A DNA stretch of 33,093 nt from Avoscillospira sp045530865 (GTDB lineage Bacteria; Bacillota; Clostridia; Oscillospirales; Oscillospiraceae): positions 1 through 33,093 of the forward strand of contig JAZSCX010000090.1 in assembly GCA_045530865.1 (NCBI GenBank), given 5' to 3'. The notes beneath the pieces are model-generated. The model saw only the letters and a list, made by a program, of their open reading frames with translations. It was not told where the DNA came from and searched no databases. A program made the translations under genes and the position numbers. How positions within the stretch are numbered: the first letter of the stretch is position 1; every line of letters starts with the position of its first letter. Positions 1-6,827 of the stretch are shown here, one piece after another.

Positions 1-12
1 CTTTAACGTTTT

Positions 13-80
13 CTCTCCCTCCGTCTTTTGCTTCGCAAAATCCACCTCCCTCGTCAGAGGGAGGCTCCCGCTGCGGCGGG
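13..80 (-). repeat. Family-1 palindromic repeat, half element
   Basis: Read on the minus strand, this has the modular layout of the other family-1 copies. A flank hairpin with CCTCCC/GGGAGG arms (42-66) is followed by a second hairpin (TTTTGC/GCAAAA, 26-40) and a CGGAGGGAG tail (13-23). A further small hairpin, CCCGC/GCGGG, lies at 67-80. There is no coding potential. Matching copies lie near 3.3, 5.6, 30.1 and 32.8 kb. Confidence 0.75.
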
Positions 81-108
81 ACTACTCATAGGTATAACCT
101 TTTTAGAG

Positions 109-174
109 CCACGGGCATAGCCCGTGGTTGTCGTTTTACAAGACGAAACCGGAGACATCGTGATGTCTCCGGTT
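109..174. terminator. Two hairpins downstream of degV, possible terminators
   Basis: Two stable hairpins occupy the non-coding end of the window. One at 109-127 (CCACGGGC/GCCCGTGG) is followed on the plus strand by a T-rich stretch. It could end a transcript entering from the left. The other at 147-174 (AACCGGAGACATC and its complement) lies 8 nt past the degV stop and could terminate degV on the minus strand. Its T-tract there is poor. Apart from these and the repeat I see nothing in 1-182. Confidence 0.4.
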
Positions 175-182
175 GTACATAT

Positions 183-1022
183 TTACCTGTCGCCGTCTTC
201 GTAGGCCACCAGCAGGCCGCCCAGATCAGCATAATAGCTGCAAAGACCGCCGCAGGAGACGATCTCAATATCACTGCCAGGGTAGCAGTCCAGAATCATT
301 TTCTTCAGAGCTTCCGCGGATTTCAGGTTAAAGCAGTGGGCAATGCGGACTTTGCCGCCGCGGAAATTACCTCTTGCCAGCTCGCTCAGCAGGGTTTCCA
401 GTGCCTTCTGCTCACCGCGTACTTTGGCCAACGGCTCCAGTGTGCCTTCGTCGCTGGCTTTGCCGACAACCCGGATTCCCAGAACACCGACCATTTTAGC
501 GAGGGCCATACTGCAGCGGCCATTTTTGGCGAAGTTATCCAGCGACTGCAAAGAAAACAGCAGGTGGGTGTGTTTGGAATAATTGCGGACAGTGGTGCGG
601 ATCTGCTCAAAGGTGCCGCCGGCCAGAATGCACTCCCGCAGTTTTTCGATGATCAGCTGCAGCTCCGGGCCCGCCGAAAGGGTATCGATCACCATGATCC
701 GGTGGTCGGGATCCTCCTGTTTGAAATCATGGGCAGCCTGCAGTGCCGCGTTGTAGGAGCCGGAGAGTTGGCTGGTTATCGCTACAGCAAATACCTGTTC
801 TGCATCACCGAAGGCATCCAGCCATTCCATCATATTGGGACAGGAGGTGGAGGCGGCGGATTTCTGTGCCTTCAGAGTGGCGACCATATCGCCGATATCG
901 AGGGTTTCATCATCGATGTACTCCCGGTCACTGCTGCGAATCTTTAAGGGTACCGCTTCAAAGGCCACATCCGGCAGCTGGTACAAGTTGCATGACGAAT
1001 CGGCTACGATTTTATATTTCAT
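183..1022 (-). CDS. degV: DegV family fatty-acid-binding protein
   Basis: This 279-aa protein matches the DegV family, which binds a fatty acid in a cleft between two domains. In Firmicutes some members (FakB) present the fatty acid to the FakA kinase. The family landmarks are visible: an N-terminal DSS motif (residues 8-10), a TSCP motif near 59-62, an ITSQLSGSYNAA segment lining the ligand site near 82-93, and an IDTLSAGPE segment. Length is typical. The ATG has a GGGAGT ribosome site and a good promoter upstream. It is a single-gene unit, divergent from the DUF1836 gene. No fakA-like kinase is in the window, so a FakB role is inference. The bound lipid cannot be told from sequence. Confidence 0.92.
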   Translation of the reverse strand: MKYKIVADSSCNLYQLPDVAFEAVPLKIRSSDREYIDDETLDIGDMVATLKAQKSAASTSCPNMMEWLDAFGDAEQVFAVAITSQLSGSYNAALQAAHDFKQEDPDHRIMVIDTLSAGPELQLIIEKLRECILAGGTFEQIRTTVRNYSKHTHLLFSLQSLDNFAKNGRCSMALAKMVGVLGIRVVGKASDEGTLEPLAKVRGEQKALETLLSELARGNFRGGKVRIAHCFNLKSAEALKKMILDCYPGSDIEIVSCGGLCSYYADLGGLLVAYEDGDR

Positions 1023-1063
1023 AATTGCACTCCCAATCGGTTATCCAGAACTTGCTGTTTGGT

Positions 1064-1092
1064 ATTTTACACCAGATCCTCTGTGCCGTCAA
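1064..1092 (-). promoter_or_regulatory. Predicted sigma-A promoter of degV
   Basis: On the minus strand, TTGACG (1092-1087) and TAAAAT (1069-1064) are 17 nt apart. The start codon is about 40 nt downstream. Confidence 0.7.
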
Positions 1093-1123
1093 GAGTTTTT
1101 TAAAAACCGATAAATAGTTTTTG

Positions 1124-1152
1124 TTGACCTTGTGACAAAGTTGCGGTATACT
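1124..1152 (+). promoter_or_regulatory. Predicted sigma-A promoter of the DUF1836 gene
   Basis: TTGACC (1124-1129) and TATACT (1147-1152) have a 17-nt spacer. The gene starts at 1186 after an AAAGGAGATGGAGG ribosome site. Confidence 0.75.
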
Positions 1153-1185
1153 GATTCTGAAAGAAAAGGAGATGGAGGCGGTATC

Positions 1186-1695
1186 ATGTATCAACCGGAT
1201 CATTCGGTGCTGCAGTTTTCTTTGCCGTCCTATTCGGAAATCCCGGATGTGGGACTGTTTCTGGATCAGGTCTGCCGGTATATCAATGAATATCTGGAAC
1301 CCTTGCCGGGGTTTGGGCTGACTACGTCCATGATCAGCAATTATGTAAAAAAAGGCCTGATTTCCAATCCGGTAAAAAAACAGTATGGCAGAGAGCAGAT
1401 CGCCTATCTGTTTTTTATTGCGGTGGTCAAGGCGGTGCTGTCCATGGAGGATCTGCAGGTGCTGATCAAACTCCAGCAGATGACCTATCCCTCACAGCGG
1501 GCGTATGATTATTTTCGGCTGGAGCTGCGGAATGTGTTGGAATATGTATTTGAGCAGAAAAGGGAAATGGATATTGTGGGTGAGGAGAACTCCAAAGAGA
1601 AGGCGATTTTGCGTAATGCCATTATTGCTGTGGCGCATAAGGTCTATCTGAACCGGATGCTGCGGCTGGAAGCAGAACGAAGTTTTCCGGAATAG
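1186..1695 (+). CDS. DUF1836 domain-containing protein, probable DNA-binding regulator
   Basis: This 169-aa protein resembles the DUF1836 family, small Firmicutes proteins with a MerR-like winged-helix region. Residues about 36-70 carry the typical stretch: a helix, TTSMISNYVKKGLI, then KKQYGREQIAYL, as in a helix-turn-helix that recognises DNA. The rest is helical and charged. The open frame runs further upstream, but the ATG at 1186 sits just after a strong purine-rich ribosome site. The unit is monocistronic, with its own promoter and a strong terminator. The regulated target is unknown; nothing adjacent points to one. Confidence 0.85.
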   Translation: MYQPDHSVLQFSLPSYSEIPDVGLFLDQVCRYINEYLEPLPGFGLTTSMISNYVKKGLISNPVKKQYGREQIAYLFFIAVVKAVLSMEDLQVLIKLQQMTYPSQRAYDYFRLELRNVLEYVFEQKREMDIVGEENSKEKAILRNAIIAVAHKVYLNRMLRLEAERSFPE

Positions 1696-1703
1696 AAAAA
1701 TCA

Positions 1704-1738
1704 AAAACGCTATCCCCGGTGAATGGGGATAGCGTTTT
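1704..1738. terminator. Bidirectional intrinsic terminator
   Basis: A perfect 14-bp stem (AAAACGCTATCCCC/GGGGATAGCGTTTT) with a 7-nt loop lies between convergent genes, with A-tract and T-tract at the ends. It can end the DUF1836 transcript and the response-regulator transcript from the other side, whose stop lies at 1740. Confidence 0.9.
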
Positions 1739-1739
1739 G

Positions 1740-2414
1740 TCACTCAGTGGTATCCAGTTTGTAGCCCTGCTTCTTGATGGCGATGATGGATACGCGGGAC
1801 TCCAAAAGGTTCAGCTTTTTCCGCAGGAAGGAGATATAGGCCTCCACATTATTGTCAGAGGTGGAGGAGGCATAGCCCCAGACCTTGCGAATCAGCTCTT
1901 CCTTGGAGATGATTGTCTGCGGCATGGACAAAAACAGCTTGATGATCTCCGCTTCCTTGAAGTTCAGACGGATCTCCCGGTCGCCGCAGGTGAGGGAGGC
2001 ACGATCCGGCTGATAGGTCAGATCCCCAAATCGAAGCTCTTTTTTCTGCCCTGCATTGCTGCGGCGGAGCAATGCGCGGATGCGGGCCAGCAGCTCATCT
2101 GCGGAAAAAGGCTTCGTCATATAGTCATCGGCGCCGGCGTCCAGTCCCTCGATCTTGTTGGCAACGGAGTCCAGTCCGGTCAGCATCAGGATCGGTGTCT
2201 GATCCCGAAGGCGGCGCAGCTCTCTGACTACGGAAAAACCGCTGCGGTTGGGGAGCATGACATCCAGTAGAATCAACTGATAGGAATGCCGGAGGGCTTC
2301 CTGCAGGACATCATTGCCGTCAGAAACGCAGACGGTCTCATATTGCGCATCGGACAGGATCTGCTGTAAGCTTTGTGCCAGCCGCTGATCATCTTCCGCG
2401 ATCAGGATACACAT
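1740..2414 (-). CDS. OmpR/PhoB-type response regulator, orphan
   Basis: This 224-aa two-domain regulator has a receiver domain at residues 1-117 with acidic pocket E7/D8/D9, phospho-acceptor D51 (LLDVMLP), T79 and K101 (MTKPF). A winged-helix DNA-binding domain follows at about 125-222, ending in the usual SIIAIKKQGYKL wing. All phosphorylation residues are present, so it should be activated by a kinase. No kinase gene is next to it; the one kinase nearby follows the other regulator. A GAAGGTG ribosome site precedes the ATG. It is divergent from the second regulator, with about 185 nt between them. Target genes are unknown. Confidence 0.93.
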   Translation of the reverse strand: MCILIAEDDQRLAQSLQQILSDAQYETVCVSDGNDVLQEALRHSYQLILLDVMLPNRSGFSVVRELRRLRDQTPILMLTGLDSVANKIEGLDAGADDYMTKPFSADELLARIRALLRRSNAGQKKELRFGDLTYQPDRASLTCGDREIRLNFKEAEIIKLFLSMPQTIISKEELIRKVWGYASSTSDNNVEAYISFLRKKLNLLESRVSIIAIKKQGYKLDTTE

Positions 2415-2599
2415 GAATTCACCTTCTCGTTTATTCTAAACCAATCCCTTGGTTATTTCCATTTTATTACAAATTTTGTTGTTAGGCAATAGAAATAATC
2501 CTGAAAGGAAAAACAAAAAACACCTTTATGATTTCTTAAAAAACTATGCTCTTTATTCTTAAATTCTATTCTGCTAAAATAAAGGCAGAGGTGAGAGCA

Positions 2600-3301
2600 T
2601 TGTACAATATTCTGATTTGCGACGATGATCGCGACATCGTAGCTGCCTTGAAAATCTATCTGTCCAGCGAGGATTACCGTCTGTTTGCCGCCTATACCGG
2701 AAAGGAAGCACTGGAGATCACCCGCCGGGAAAACATTCAGCTGATTTTGATGGATATTATGATGCCGGAAATGGACGGTATTGCCGCTACTGCCCGTCTG
2801 CGGGAGGTCAGCAATGTGCCAATTATCCTGCTGACGGCGAAATCCGAGACCAGTGATAAGATATTGGGTCTGAACATCGGCGCCGATGATTATATCACAA
2901 AACCCTTCGATCCCATGGAGGTGCTGGCCCGGGTGCGATCTCAGCTGCGGCGGTATACATCTCTGGGCAGCCAGAACAAGTCTCCGGAGGTCATTACCAT
3001 TGGTGCGGTCAGTCTGGATGACCCTTCCAGAACCGTAACTGTAGACGGTGATCCCGTGAGCTTGACGCCCAGCGAATATGGCATTCTGAAGCTTTTGATG
3101 CAGAACCCCGGCAAGGTATTCTCCTCCGCCAAAATCTATGAAGCAGTCTGGAATGAGACGGGGGCAGGCTCCGAGGCGGCGGTGGCGGTACATATCCGGC
3201 ACCTGCGGGAAAAGCTGGAGATCAACCCGTCGGAACCGAGGTATATCAAGGTCGTCTGGGGTCAGGGGTATAAGTTTGCAAAGGATGGGAAGGAAGCGTA
3301 A
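2600..3301 (+). CDS. OmpR/VanR-type response regulator paired with a downstream kinase
   Basis: This 233-aa protein has a receiver domain with D8/D9/D10, phospho-acceptor D52 (LMDIMMPEMDG), T79 and K101 (ITKPF). A C-terminal winged helix (about 133-228) includes the HIRHLREKLE recognition-helix region and a VVWGQGYKF wing. I place the start at TTG 2600 because a GAGGTGA ribosome site lies 6 nt before it. An in-frame ATG at 2546 has no ribosome site and would add 18 residues before the receiver fold. The histidine kinase starts 211 nt downstream beyond a palindromic repeat. Regulator-then-kinase order is typical of the VanRS-like class. The signal and targets are unknown. Confidence 0.92.
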   Translation: MYNILICDDDRDIVAALKIYLSSEDYRLFAAYTGKEALEITRRENIQLILMDIMMPEMDGIAATARLREVSNVPIILLTAKSETSDKILGLNIGADDYITKPFDPMEVLARVRSQLRRYTSLGSQNKSPEVITIGAVSLDDPSRTVTVDGDPVSLTPSEYGILKLLMQNPGKVFSSAKIYEAVWNETGAGSEAAVAVHIRHLREKLEINPSEPRYIKVVWGQGYKFAKDGKEA

Positions 3302-3318
3302 AAAGCACAGCAGCATAT

Positions 3319-3485
3319 AAGGCTCCCTTGTGTAAAGGGAGCTGGCAAATTGTGACGAAGGAACAATTTGCCTGAGGGATTGTGCAAATAACCTTTTGTA
3401 TTTGTCGAAAACAAATGCGGAAACGCAACAACCCCTCCGAGCAGGCTTACGCCTGCCCACCTCCCATTGCACAGGGGAGGCTTGG
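3319..3485. repeat. Family-1 palindromic repeat, full composite (MITE-like)
   Basis: This 167-bp element consists of two half units facing each other. The left half has a flank hairpin (AAGGCTCCC/GGGAGC, 3319-3342), a second hairpin GCAAATTGT/ACAATTTGC (3345-3371) and a CTGAGGGATTGT tail. The right half is the inverse: ACAACCCCTCCGA (3428-3440), hairpin GCAGGC/GCCTGC (3441-3456), then CCACCTCCC/GGGGAGGCTTGG to 3485. It separates the response regulator from its kinase. There is no transposase and I cannot identify a target-site duplication. Confidence 0.8.
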
Positions 3486-3512
3486 TACAGTCCTTATTTG
3501 AGGAGGTCAATC

Positions 3513-5576
3513 ATGCAATACAAAGCAAGTGCGTGGTATTTTAAATTACTGGCATGGATTTTGGTGGTTCTGTGTCTGGCGGGGGGATTTTTCTCCGCCA
3601 TGGTCACAGGCCTCAATCTGGGCTATGGGTATTACGATCCGGAGCATGTGTTTCAGACTGACTGGCGGTGTGCGGAACAGGTGAAGTTACGTTCTTATGA
3701 CATCATTACCCAGTTCCGGAGCAATCCCACATGGGATGCGTGGGAGCGTCTTTTGGAGGATTCCGATCTTCGTTTCATCATTCTGGAGGAAGAATCCGGT
3801 GAGGTGCTGGAGAGTTATGTAAAAGGTATGGATCTGGATGTTCCCGACAATCTGGCGGACAATTTCTATCTGCACGAATACAACTATTCCATGCGTTTGG
3901 GTGAGGCCGGAACCTTTCTGGAAAATGTCTACGTAATTGATTACTATTTCGGCGAAACAGAGGATGGGACGTGGTGGGCAAATGAGTACAGTTACAGCAA
4001 TCACGGTACTTGGCAAGAACCCGAAGAAATGGGAGAACCAATCACGGATGCAAGCCGCACCTATCAGGTTCTGCTCCTGCTGCCGCAGAAGCTGACGAAA
4101 TTCGATGATCGCATCGGTCAGAGTTATGAGCTGTATCGGGAAATGGTCTGGCTGGGTGAAAGAATGCCGGTGGTGCTTGGCATCTGCGCCGTGGGCCTGT
4201 TGGCAGCTGTGATCTTCCTGTGTATCCAGAGCGGACGCAGACCCGGACTGGAGCAGGCAAAGAGGACTGCGCTTGAAAAAATCCCGCTGGAGATCCACTT
4301 GTTTGCTGCCTTCTGGGCAGTGGTCGGGATTATCGGTCTGATAATTGTGGCATCGGATCTCTGGCCTTATGGTTATTTGAGTGTCTGGGAATGGTATTTA
4401 GCCATGATCGTGCTGTCTGCTGGCGCTGCGGGCTGCGGTGTAGTGGTGGTGGAGCTGCTGCTGACCTTTGTGCTGCGAATCAAGCTGGGCACACTGTGGC
4501 GCAGCACCCTGTGCTATCACATCTTCCGGTTCATTGCCAAATGCTTCAGTGCCCTGTTTGGCGCATCCATCCGGGGGTTCTGTGCCATTGGTATGGTGCC
4601 TAGGGCAGCGTTGACTGCGGTGGGAGTTCTGTTTATCGAGCTTCTGCTGCTGATCTGGCTTGTAAATACATGGTCGCCGGAATTCCCGATCATGGCGCTG
4701 CTGATCTTCAACGGAGCCCTGCTTGGCGTATTGATCTGGGCTGCGGCGCAGATGCGGATTTTGCAGAAGTCTGCCAGGGCTCTGGCAGAGGGCGATCTGG
4801 AGCATCAGGTGGACACGGCCCATATGTACTGGGATTTCAAAAACCATGGTGAAAACCTCAATGCCATCTCCATTGGCATGGGCAGAGCCGTGGAAAAGCA
4901 GATGAAATCGGAGCGGCTGAAAACCGAACTGATCACCAACGTGTCCCATGACATTAAAACACCCCTGACCTCCATTGTCAACTATGTGGATCTGCTGCAG
5001 AAGCCCCACACGGAGGCGGAGGGCATTCAGTATCTGGAGGTGCTGGATCGCCAGTCCAAGCGACTGAAAAAGCTGACGGAAAATCTGGTGGAGGCCTCCA
5101 AGGCATCCACGGGTAATATGGCTGTGGAGCTGAAACCAACCAGTGTGATGGAGCTGATCAACCAGTCTGTGGAGGAATACCGGGATCGGCTGGAGGCCGG
5201 AAAGCTGGAGATCGTTGTCAGCCAGCGGGGAGATCTGTCCATTCTGGCAGACGGCAAGCTCATGTGGCGGATCATGGATAATCTGCTGAACAATGTGGTG
5301 AAATACGCTCTGCCGGGGACACGGGTCTATGTGACGGCGCAGAAATTTGAAAACCGTGTGGTGATTGCGGTGAAGAATATCTCCCGGGAGCCGCTGAATG
5401 TGGATGCGGAAGAGCTAATGGAACGGTTTGTCCGCGGTGACAGCTCCCGCCATACGGAGGGTACCGGTCTGGGATTGAACATTGCCAGAAGTCTGACGGT
5501 GCTGCAGAACGGACAGTTCTCTTTGACCGTGGACGGAGATTTCTTCAAGGCGGAGATCTTCATGCCGGTGGCATAA
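3513..5576 (+). CDS. Membrane sensor histidine kinase
   Basis: This 687-aa kinase begins with a membrane segment (about 8-30), then an acidic, Tyr/Trp-rich extracytoplasmic domain of about 180 residues, the probable sensor. Five further hydrophobic segments follow, between about 215 and 410. A HAMP-like linker leads to the dimerisation helix with phospho-acceptor His479 (NVSHDIKTPLTS). The ATPase domain has an N box around N590-N594 (NLLNNVVKYA) and a G box GTGLGL at 650-655. I chose ATG 3513, which follows AGGAGG; the frame stays open upstream, but that part lies in the repeat. It should phosphorylate the regulator encoded before it. The signal is unknown; cell-envelope stress would fit this architecture. 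Confidence 0.93.
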   Translation: MQYKASAWYFKLLAWILVVLCLAGGFFSAMVTGLNLGYGYYDPEHVFQTDWRCAEQVKLRSYDIITQFRSNPTWDAWERLLEDSDLRFIILEEESGEVLESYVKGMDLDVPDNLADNFYLHEYNYSMRLGEAGTFLENVYVIDYYFGETEDGTWWANEYSYSNHGTWQEPEEMGEPITDASRTYQVLLLLPQKLTKFDDRIGQSYELYREMVWLGERMPVVLGICAVGLLAAVIFLCIQSGRRPGLEQAKRTALEKIPLEIHLFAAFWAVVGIIGLIIVASDLWPYGYLSVWEWYLAMIVLSAGAAGCGVVVVELLLTFVLRIKLGTLWRSTLCYHIFRFIAKCFSALFGASIRGFCAIGMVPRAALTAVGVLFIELLLLIWLVNTWSPEFPIMALLIFNGALLGVLIWAAAQMRILQKSARALAEGDLEHQVDTAHMYWDFKNHGENLNAISIGMGRAVEKQMKSERLKTELITNVSHDIKTPLTSIVNYVDLLQKPHTEAEGIQYLEVLDRQSKRLKKLTENLVEASKASTGNMAVELKPTSVMELINQSVEEYRDRLEAGKLEIVVSQRGDLSILADGKLMWRIMDNLLNNVVKYALPGTRVYVTAQKFENRVVIAVKNISREPLNVDAEELMERFVRGDSSRHTEGTGLGLNIARSLTVLQNGQFSLTVDGDFFKAEIFMPVA

Positions 5577-5581
5577 AAACG

Positions 5582-5615
5582 ACGGGTCAGCCGGAATTCC
5601 GGCTGACCCGTTAAA
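5582..5615 (+). terminator. Intrinsic terminator after the histidine kinase
   Basis: A 13-bp near-perfect palindromic stem (ACGGGTCAGCCGG and its complement, loop AATT) is followed by TTAAAT. It begins 5 nt after the kinase stop. Confidence 0.8.
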
Positions 5616-5625
5616 TATATGAAAA

Positions 5626-5740
5626 AAGCCTCCCCTTGAGGGGAGGTGGGCCGCAAAGCGGCTCGGAGAGGTGAAAGGGAACTTCCTGCACACACCTCTC
5701 AGTCAGGTTGCGCCTGACAGCTCCTCTCAAGGGGAGCCTT
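5626..5740. repeat. Family-1 palindromic repeat, full composite
   Basis: This 115-bp element has two inverted halves. The left half has AAGCCTCCCC/GGGGAGGTGG (5626-5650), variable hairpin GCCGC-AAA-GCGGC (5650-5662) and tail TCGGAGAGGTG. The right half has CACCTCTCA (5693-5701), variable hairpin GTCAGG/CCTGAC (5702-5718), then AGCTCCTCTCAAGGGGAGCCTT. It lies between the kinase terminator and the 3' end of the RHH gene, ending 7 nt before that gene's stop. Confidence 0.85.
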
Positions 5741-5746
5741 GGGTGC

Positions 5747-5917
5747 TTACTCTTCCTTCAGGTTTTCCAGCGCAACACGCACAGCTTCCACCACAAAGGC
5801 GGAGAAGGTACAGTCTTTCCCACGGATGGCGTCTTCAATCTGTTCAATTAAATCATTGGGGAACCGAATGCTTTTGTTGGATGTTGGGGGAATATTGGGG
5901 ATTTGGAATTTTTTCAT
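5747..5917 (-). CDS. Small ribbon-helix-helix-like DNA-binding protein
   Basis: This 56-aa protein starts at the ATG at 5917, 5 nt after a GAGG box. A TTG 6 codons upstream is in frame but overlaps that box. A basic, proline-containing N-terminus is followed by NKSIRFPNDLIEQIEDAI, a strand-then-helix pattern, and FSAFVVEAVRVALENL, a second helix. This matches Arc/MetJ-type ribbon-helix-helix repressors, which bind DNA as dimers through the N-terminal strand. It is divergent from a 63-aa gene, and the region between carries a 15-bp direct repeat that could be its operator. It may repress both genes. I see no recognisable toxin beside it, so calling it an antitoxin is not justified. Confidence 0.75.
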   Translation of the reverse strand: MKKFQIPNIPPTSNKSIRFPNDLIEQIEDAIRGKDCTFSAFVVEAVRVALENLKEE

Positions 5918-5937
5918 AACAACCTCGCAATACAATT

Positions 5938-5988
5938 TGTAATATTATCGTATTGCAAAATGCTCTGAAATTATGTAATATTATAGTA
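5938..5988. promoter_or_regulatory. Divergent promoters with a 15-bp direct repeat, candidate RHH operators
   Basis: TGTAATATTATCGTA (5938-5952) and TGTAATATTATAGTA (5974-5988) differ at one base and lie 36 bp apart. On the plus strand TTGCAA (5953-5958), a 17-nt spacer and TAATAT (5976-5981) form a promoter for the 63-aa gene, overlapping repeat 2. On the minus strand TTTCAG (5970-5965), 17 nt and TAATAT (5947-5942) form a weaker promoter for the RHH gene, overlapping repeat 1. Repressor binding at these sites is inferred from position. Confidence 0.55.
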
Positions 5989-6016
5989 CAACAAACGTGC
6001 AACAAGGAGAATTGTC

Positions 6017-6208
6017 ATGACACTTCCAAAATACTACACAAGTCTTTTTAATGCTGTCTCTTTGGCAATTGCCGAAATTGATGACCTGAACTACGGACAG
6101 GCAAGAAAGATTTTGATCAAAGCACAGAGAGAAGCGGAAGACTATTTTATAGACGATGAAACGTATGCAGAGCATGAATTCGATTATCTGGACGATAAAC
6201 TGGAGTAA
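6017..6208 (+). CDS. Small conserved-type hypothetical protein, helical and acidic
   Basis: This 63-aa protein has an ATG after a good AAGGAG ribosome site (6004-6009). I do not recognise a characterised family. It is predicted all-helical: an aromatic N-terminus (YYTSLFNAV), a central amphipathic helix (AIAEIDDLNYGQARKILIKAQREAEDYF), and a strongly acidic tail. There is no membrane segment, signal peptide or cysteine. The short, acidic, soluble character and the divergent RHH partner suggest a protein-binding accessory role, but this is weak inference. Codon use and a clean ribosome site argue that it is translated. A truncated repeat starts 12 nt after the stop. Confidence 0.65.
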   Translation: MTLPKYYTSLFNAVSLAIAEIDDLNYGQARKILIKAQREAEDYFIDDETYAEHEFDYLDDKLE

Positions 6209-6219
6209 GAGCCGCACCA

Positions 6220-6240
6220 AAGCCTCCCCTTGCGTAAGTG
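6220..6240 (+). repeat. Truncated family-1 repeat fragment
   Basis: AAGCCTCCCCTTG matches the left arm of family-1 units, then diverges into GCGTAAGTGCTGAATAA. A similar CCCTTGCGTAATTGCTGATTAA occurs at 30024, so the breakpoint sequence itself recurs. Confidence 0.55.
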
Positions 6241-6274
6241 CTGAATAAGCGGTCATGCAAAACCAAGTAGAGTT

Positions 6275-6415
6275 GTCATTGCGAGGCTTCGCAAGAAGCC
6301 GTGGCAATCCGTACCCAAATGCTTCAGAAATTGCACAGGAATGGCTGATGTTCAGAACAATTCGGGAGAACGGATTGTCGCGTCAGATTTCTTACGAAAT
6401 CCTCCTCGCAATGAC
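6275..6415. repeat. Family-2 repeat pair (GTCATTGCGAGG type), pointing inward
   Basis: A forward unit at 6275-6312 begins GTCATTGCGAGG, has inner hairpin GGCTTC-GCAA-GAAGCC and ends GTGGCAATCCGT. A reverse unit at 6370-6415 begins ACGGATTGTCGCG and ends CTCGCAATGAC, with inner hairpin GATTTC/GAAATC. About 57 nt of unassigned sequence lie between. With the fragment at 6220 and the promoter at 6569, this accounts for most of the 6209-6600 gap. I see nothing in 6416-6540. Confidence 0.8.
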
Positions 6416-6568
6416 AGCATTTCCATTCGTGTTTCCGCATGGGAAGTCTTTTGCCGATAACAGGATAAATTTACCGATAATCTTGCATAAATCCCACAGC
6501 TAAAGCGTTTTACTGCCGCGGTTTTTGTTGGATTTTCCACAAAGAATTCGTATTCCTGTCGCGGACAG

Positions 6569-6596
6569 TTGACATTCACAGAAAAACGGATATAAT
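6569..6596 (+). promoter_or_regulatory. Predicted sigma-A promoter of the glyA riboswitch transcript
   Basis: TTGACA (6569-6574), a 16-nt spacer and TATAAT (6591-6596) are both exact consensus. The start of transcription should lie near 6603, about 60 nt before the aptamer. Confidence 0.88.
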
Positions 6597-6660
6597 AGCG
6601 ATACAAGGTAATACTACCCAATGACTTCCGGCTGAAGGGAAACCGACTGCCGGAACAGGA

Positions 6661-6736
6661 ACTCTGGAGAACCCCATTTCAGATGGGTGCCGAAGGTGCA
6701 AGGCGTGAGCCGAATCTCTCAGGCAAAAGGACAGAG
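6661..6736 (+). ncRNA. Glycine riboswitch aptamer in the glyA leader
   Basis: The conserved glycine-aptamer core is clear: GCCGAAGGTGCAAGG (6689-6703), a short variable hairpin, then AATCTCTCAGGCAAAAGGACAGAG (6713-6736). The closing stem is CTCTG (6662-6666) with CAGAG (6732-6736). Only one complete aptamer is visible, whereas many glycine riboswitches are tandem. The flanking hairpins (TCCGGC/GCCGGA at 6627-6654 and ATTTCCC/GGGAAAT around 6740-6759) could be the reduced partner seen in singlet forms. A terminator follows, so control is probably by transcription termination. Glycine presumably permits glyA expression. Confidence 0.92.
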
Positions 6737-6769
6737 CGATTTCCCGATAGGGGGAAATTCGGCTTTTGT

Positions 6770-6796
6770 CCCGGCAGAGTTCTGCCGGGTTTTTTG
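6770..6796 (+). terminator. Riboswitch-controlled intrinsic terminator in the glyA leader
   Basis: A 9-bp stem CCCGGCAGA/TCTGCCGGG with a GT loop is followed by six T residues. It lies between the glycine aptamer and the glyA ribosome site, where an expression platform is expected. Confidence 0.85.
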
Positions 6797-6827
6797 TATG
6801 TATATAAACAGAAATGAGGACTGTATC

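Noticed and set aside
3396..3512. 39-residue N-terminal extension of the histidine kinase
   Set aside because: It is translated repeat DNA. The ATG at 3513 has AGGAGG and begins right before the first membrane helix.
5747..6208. Toxin-antitoxin system for the RHH protein and the 63-aa protein
   Set aside because: The genes are divergent rather than in one operon, and the 63-aa protein has no RelE, ParE, PIN or other toxin motif. I keep it only as a candidate module.
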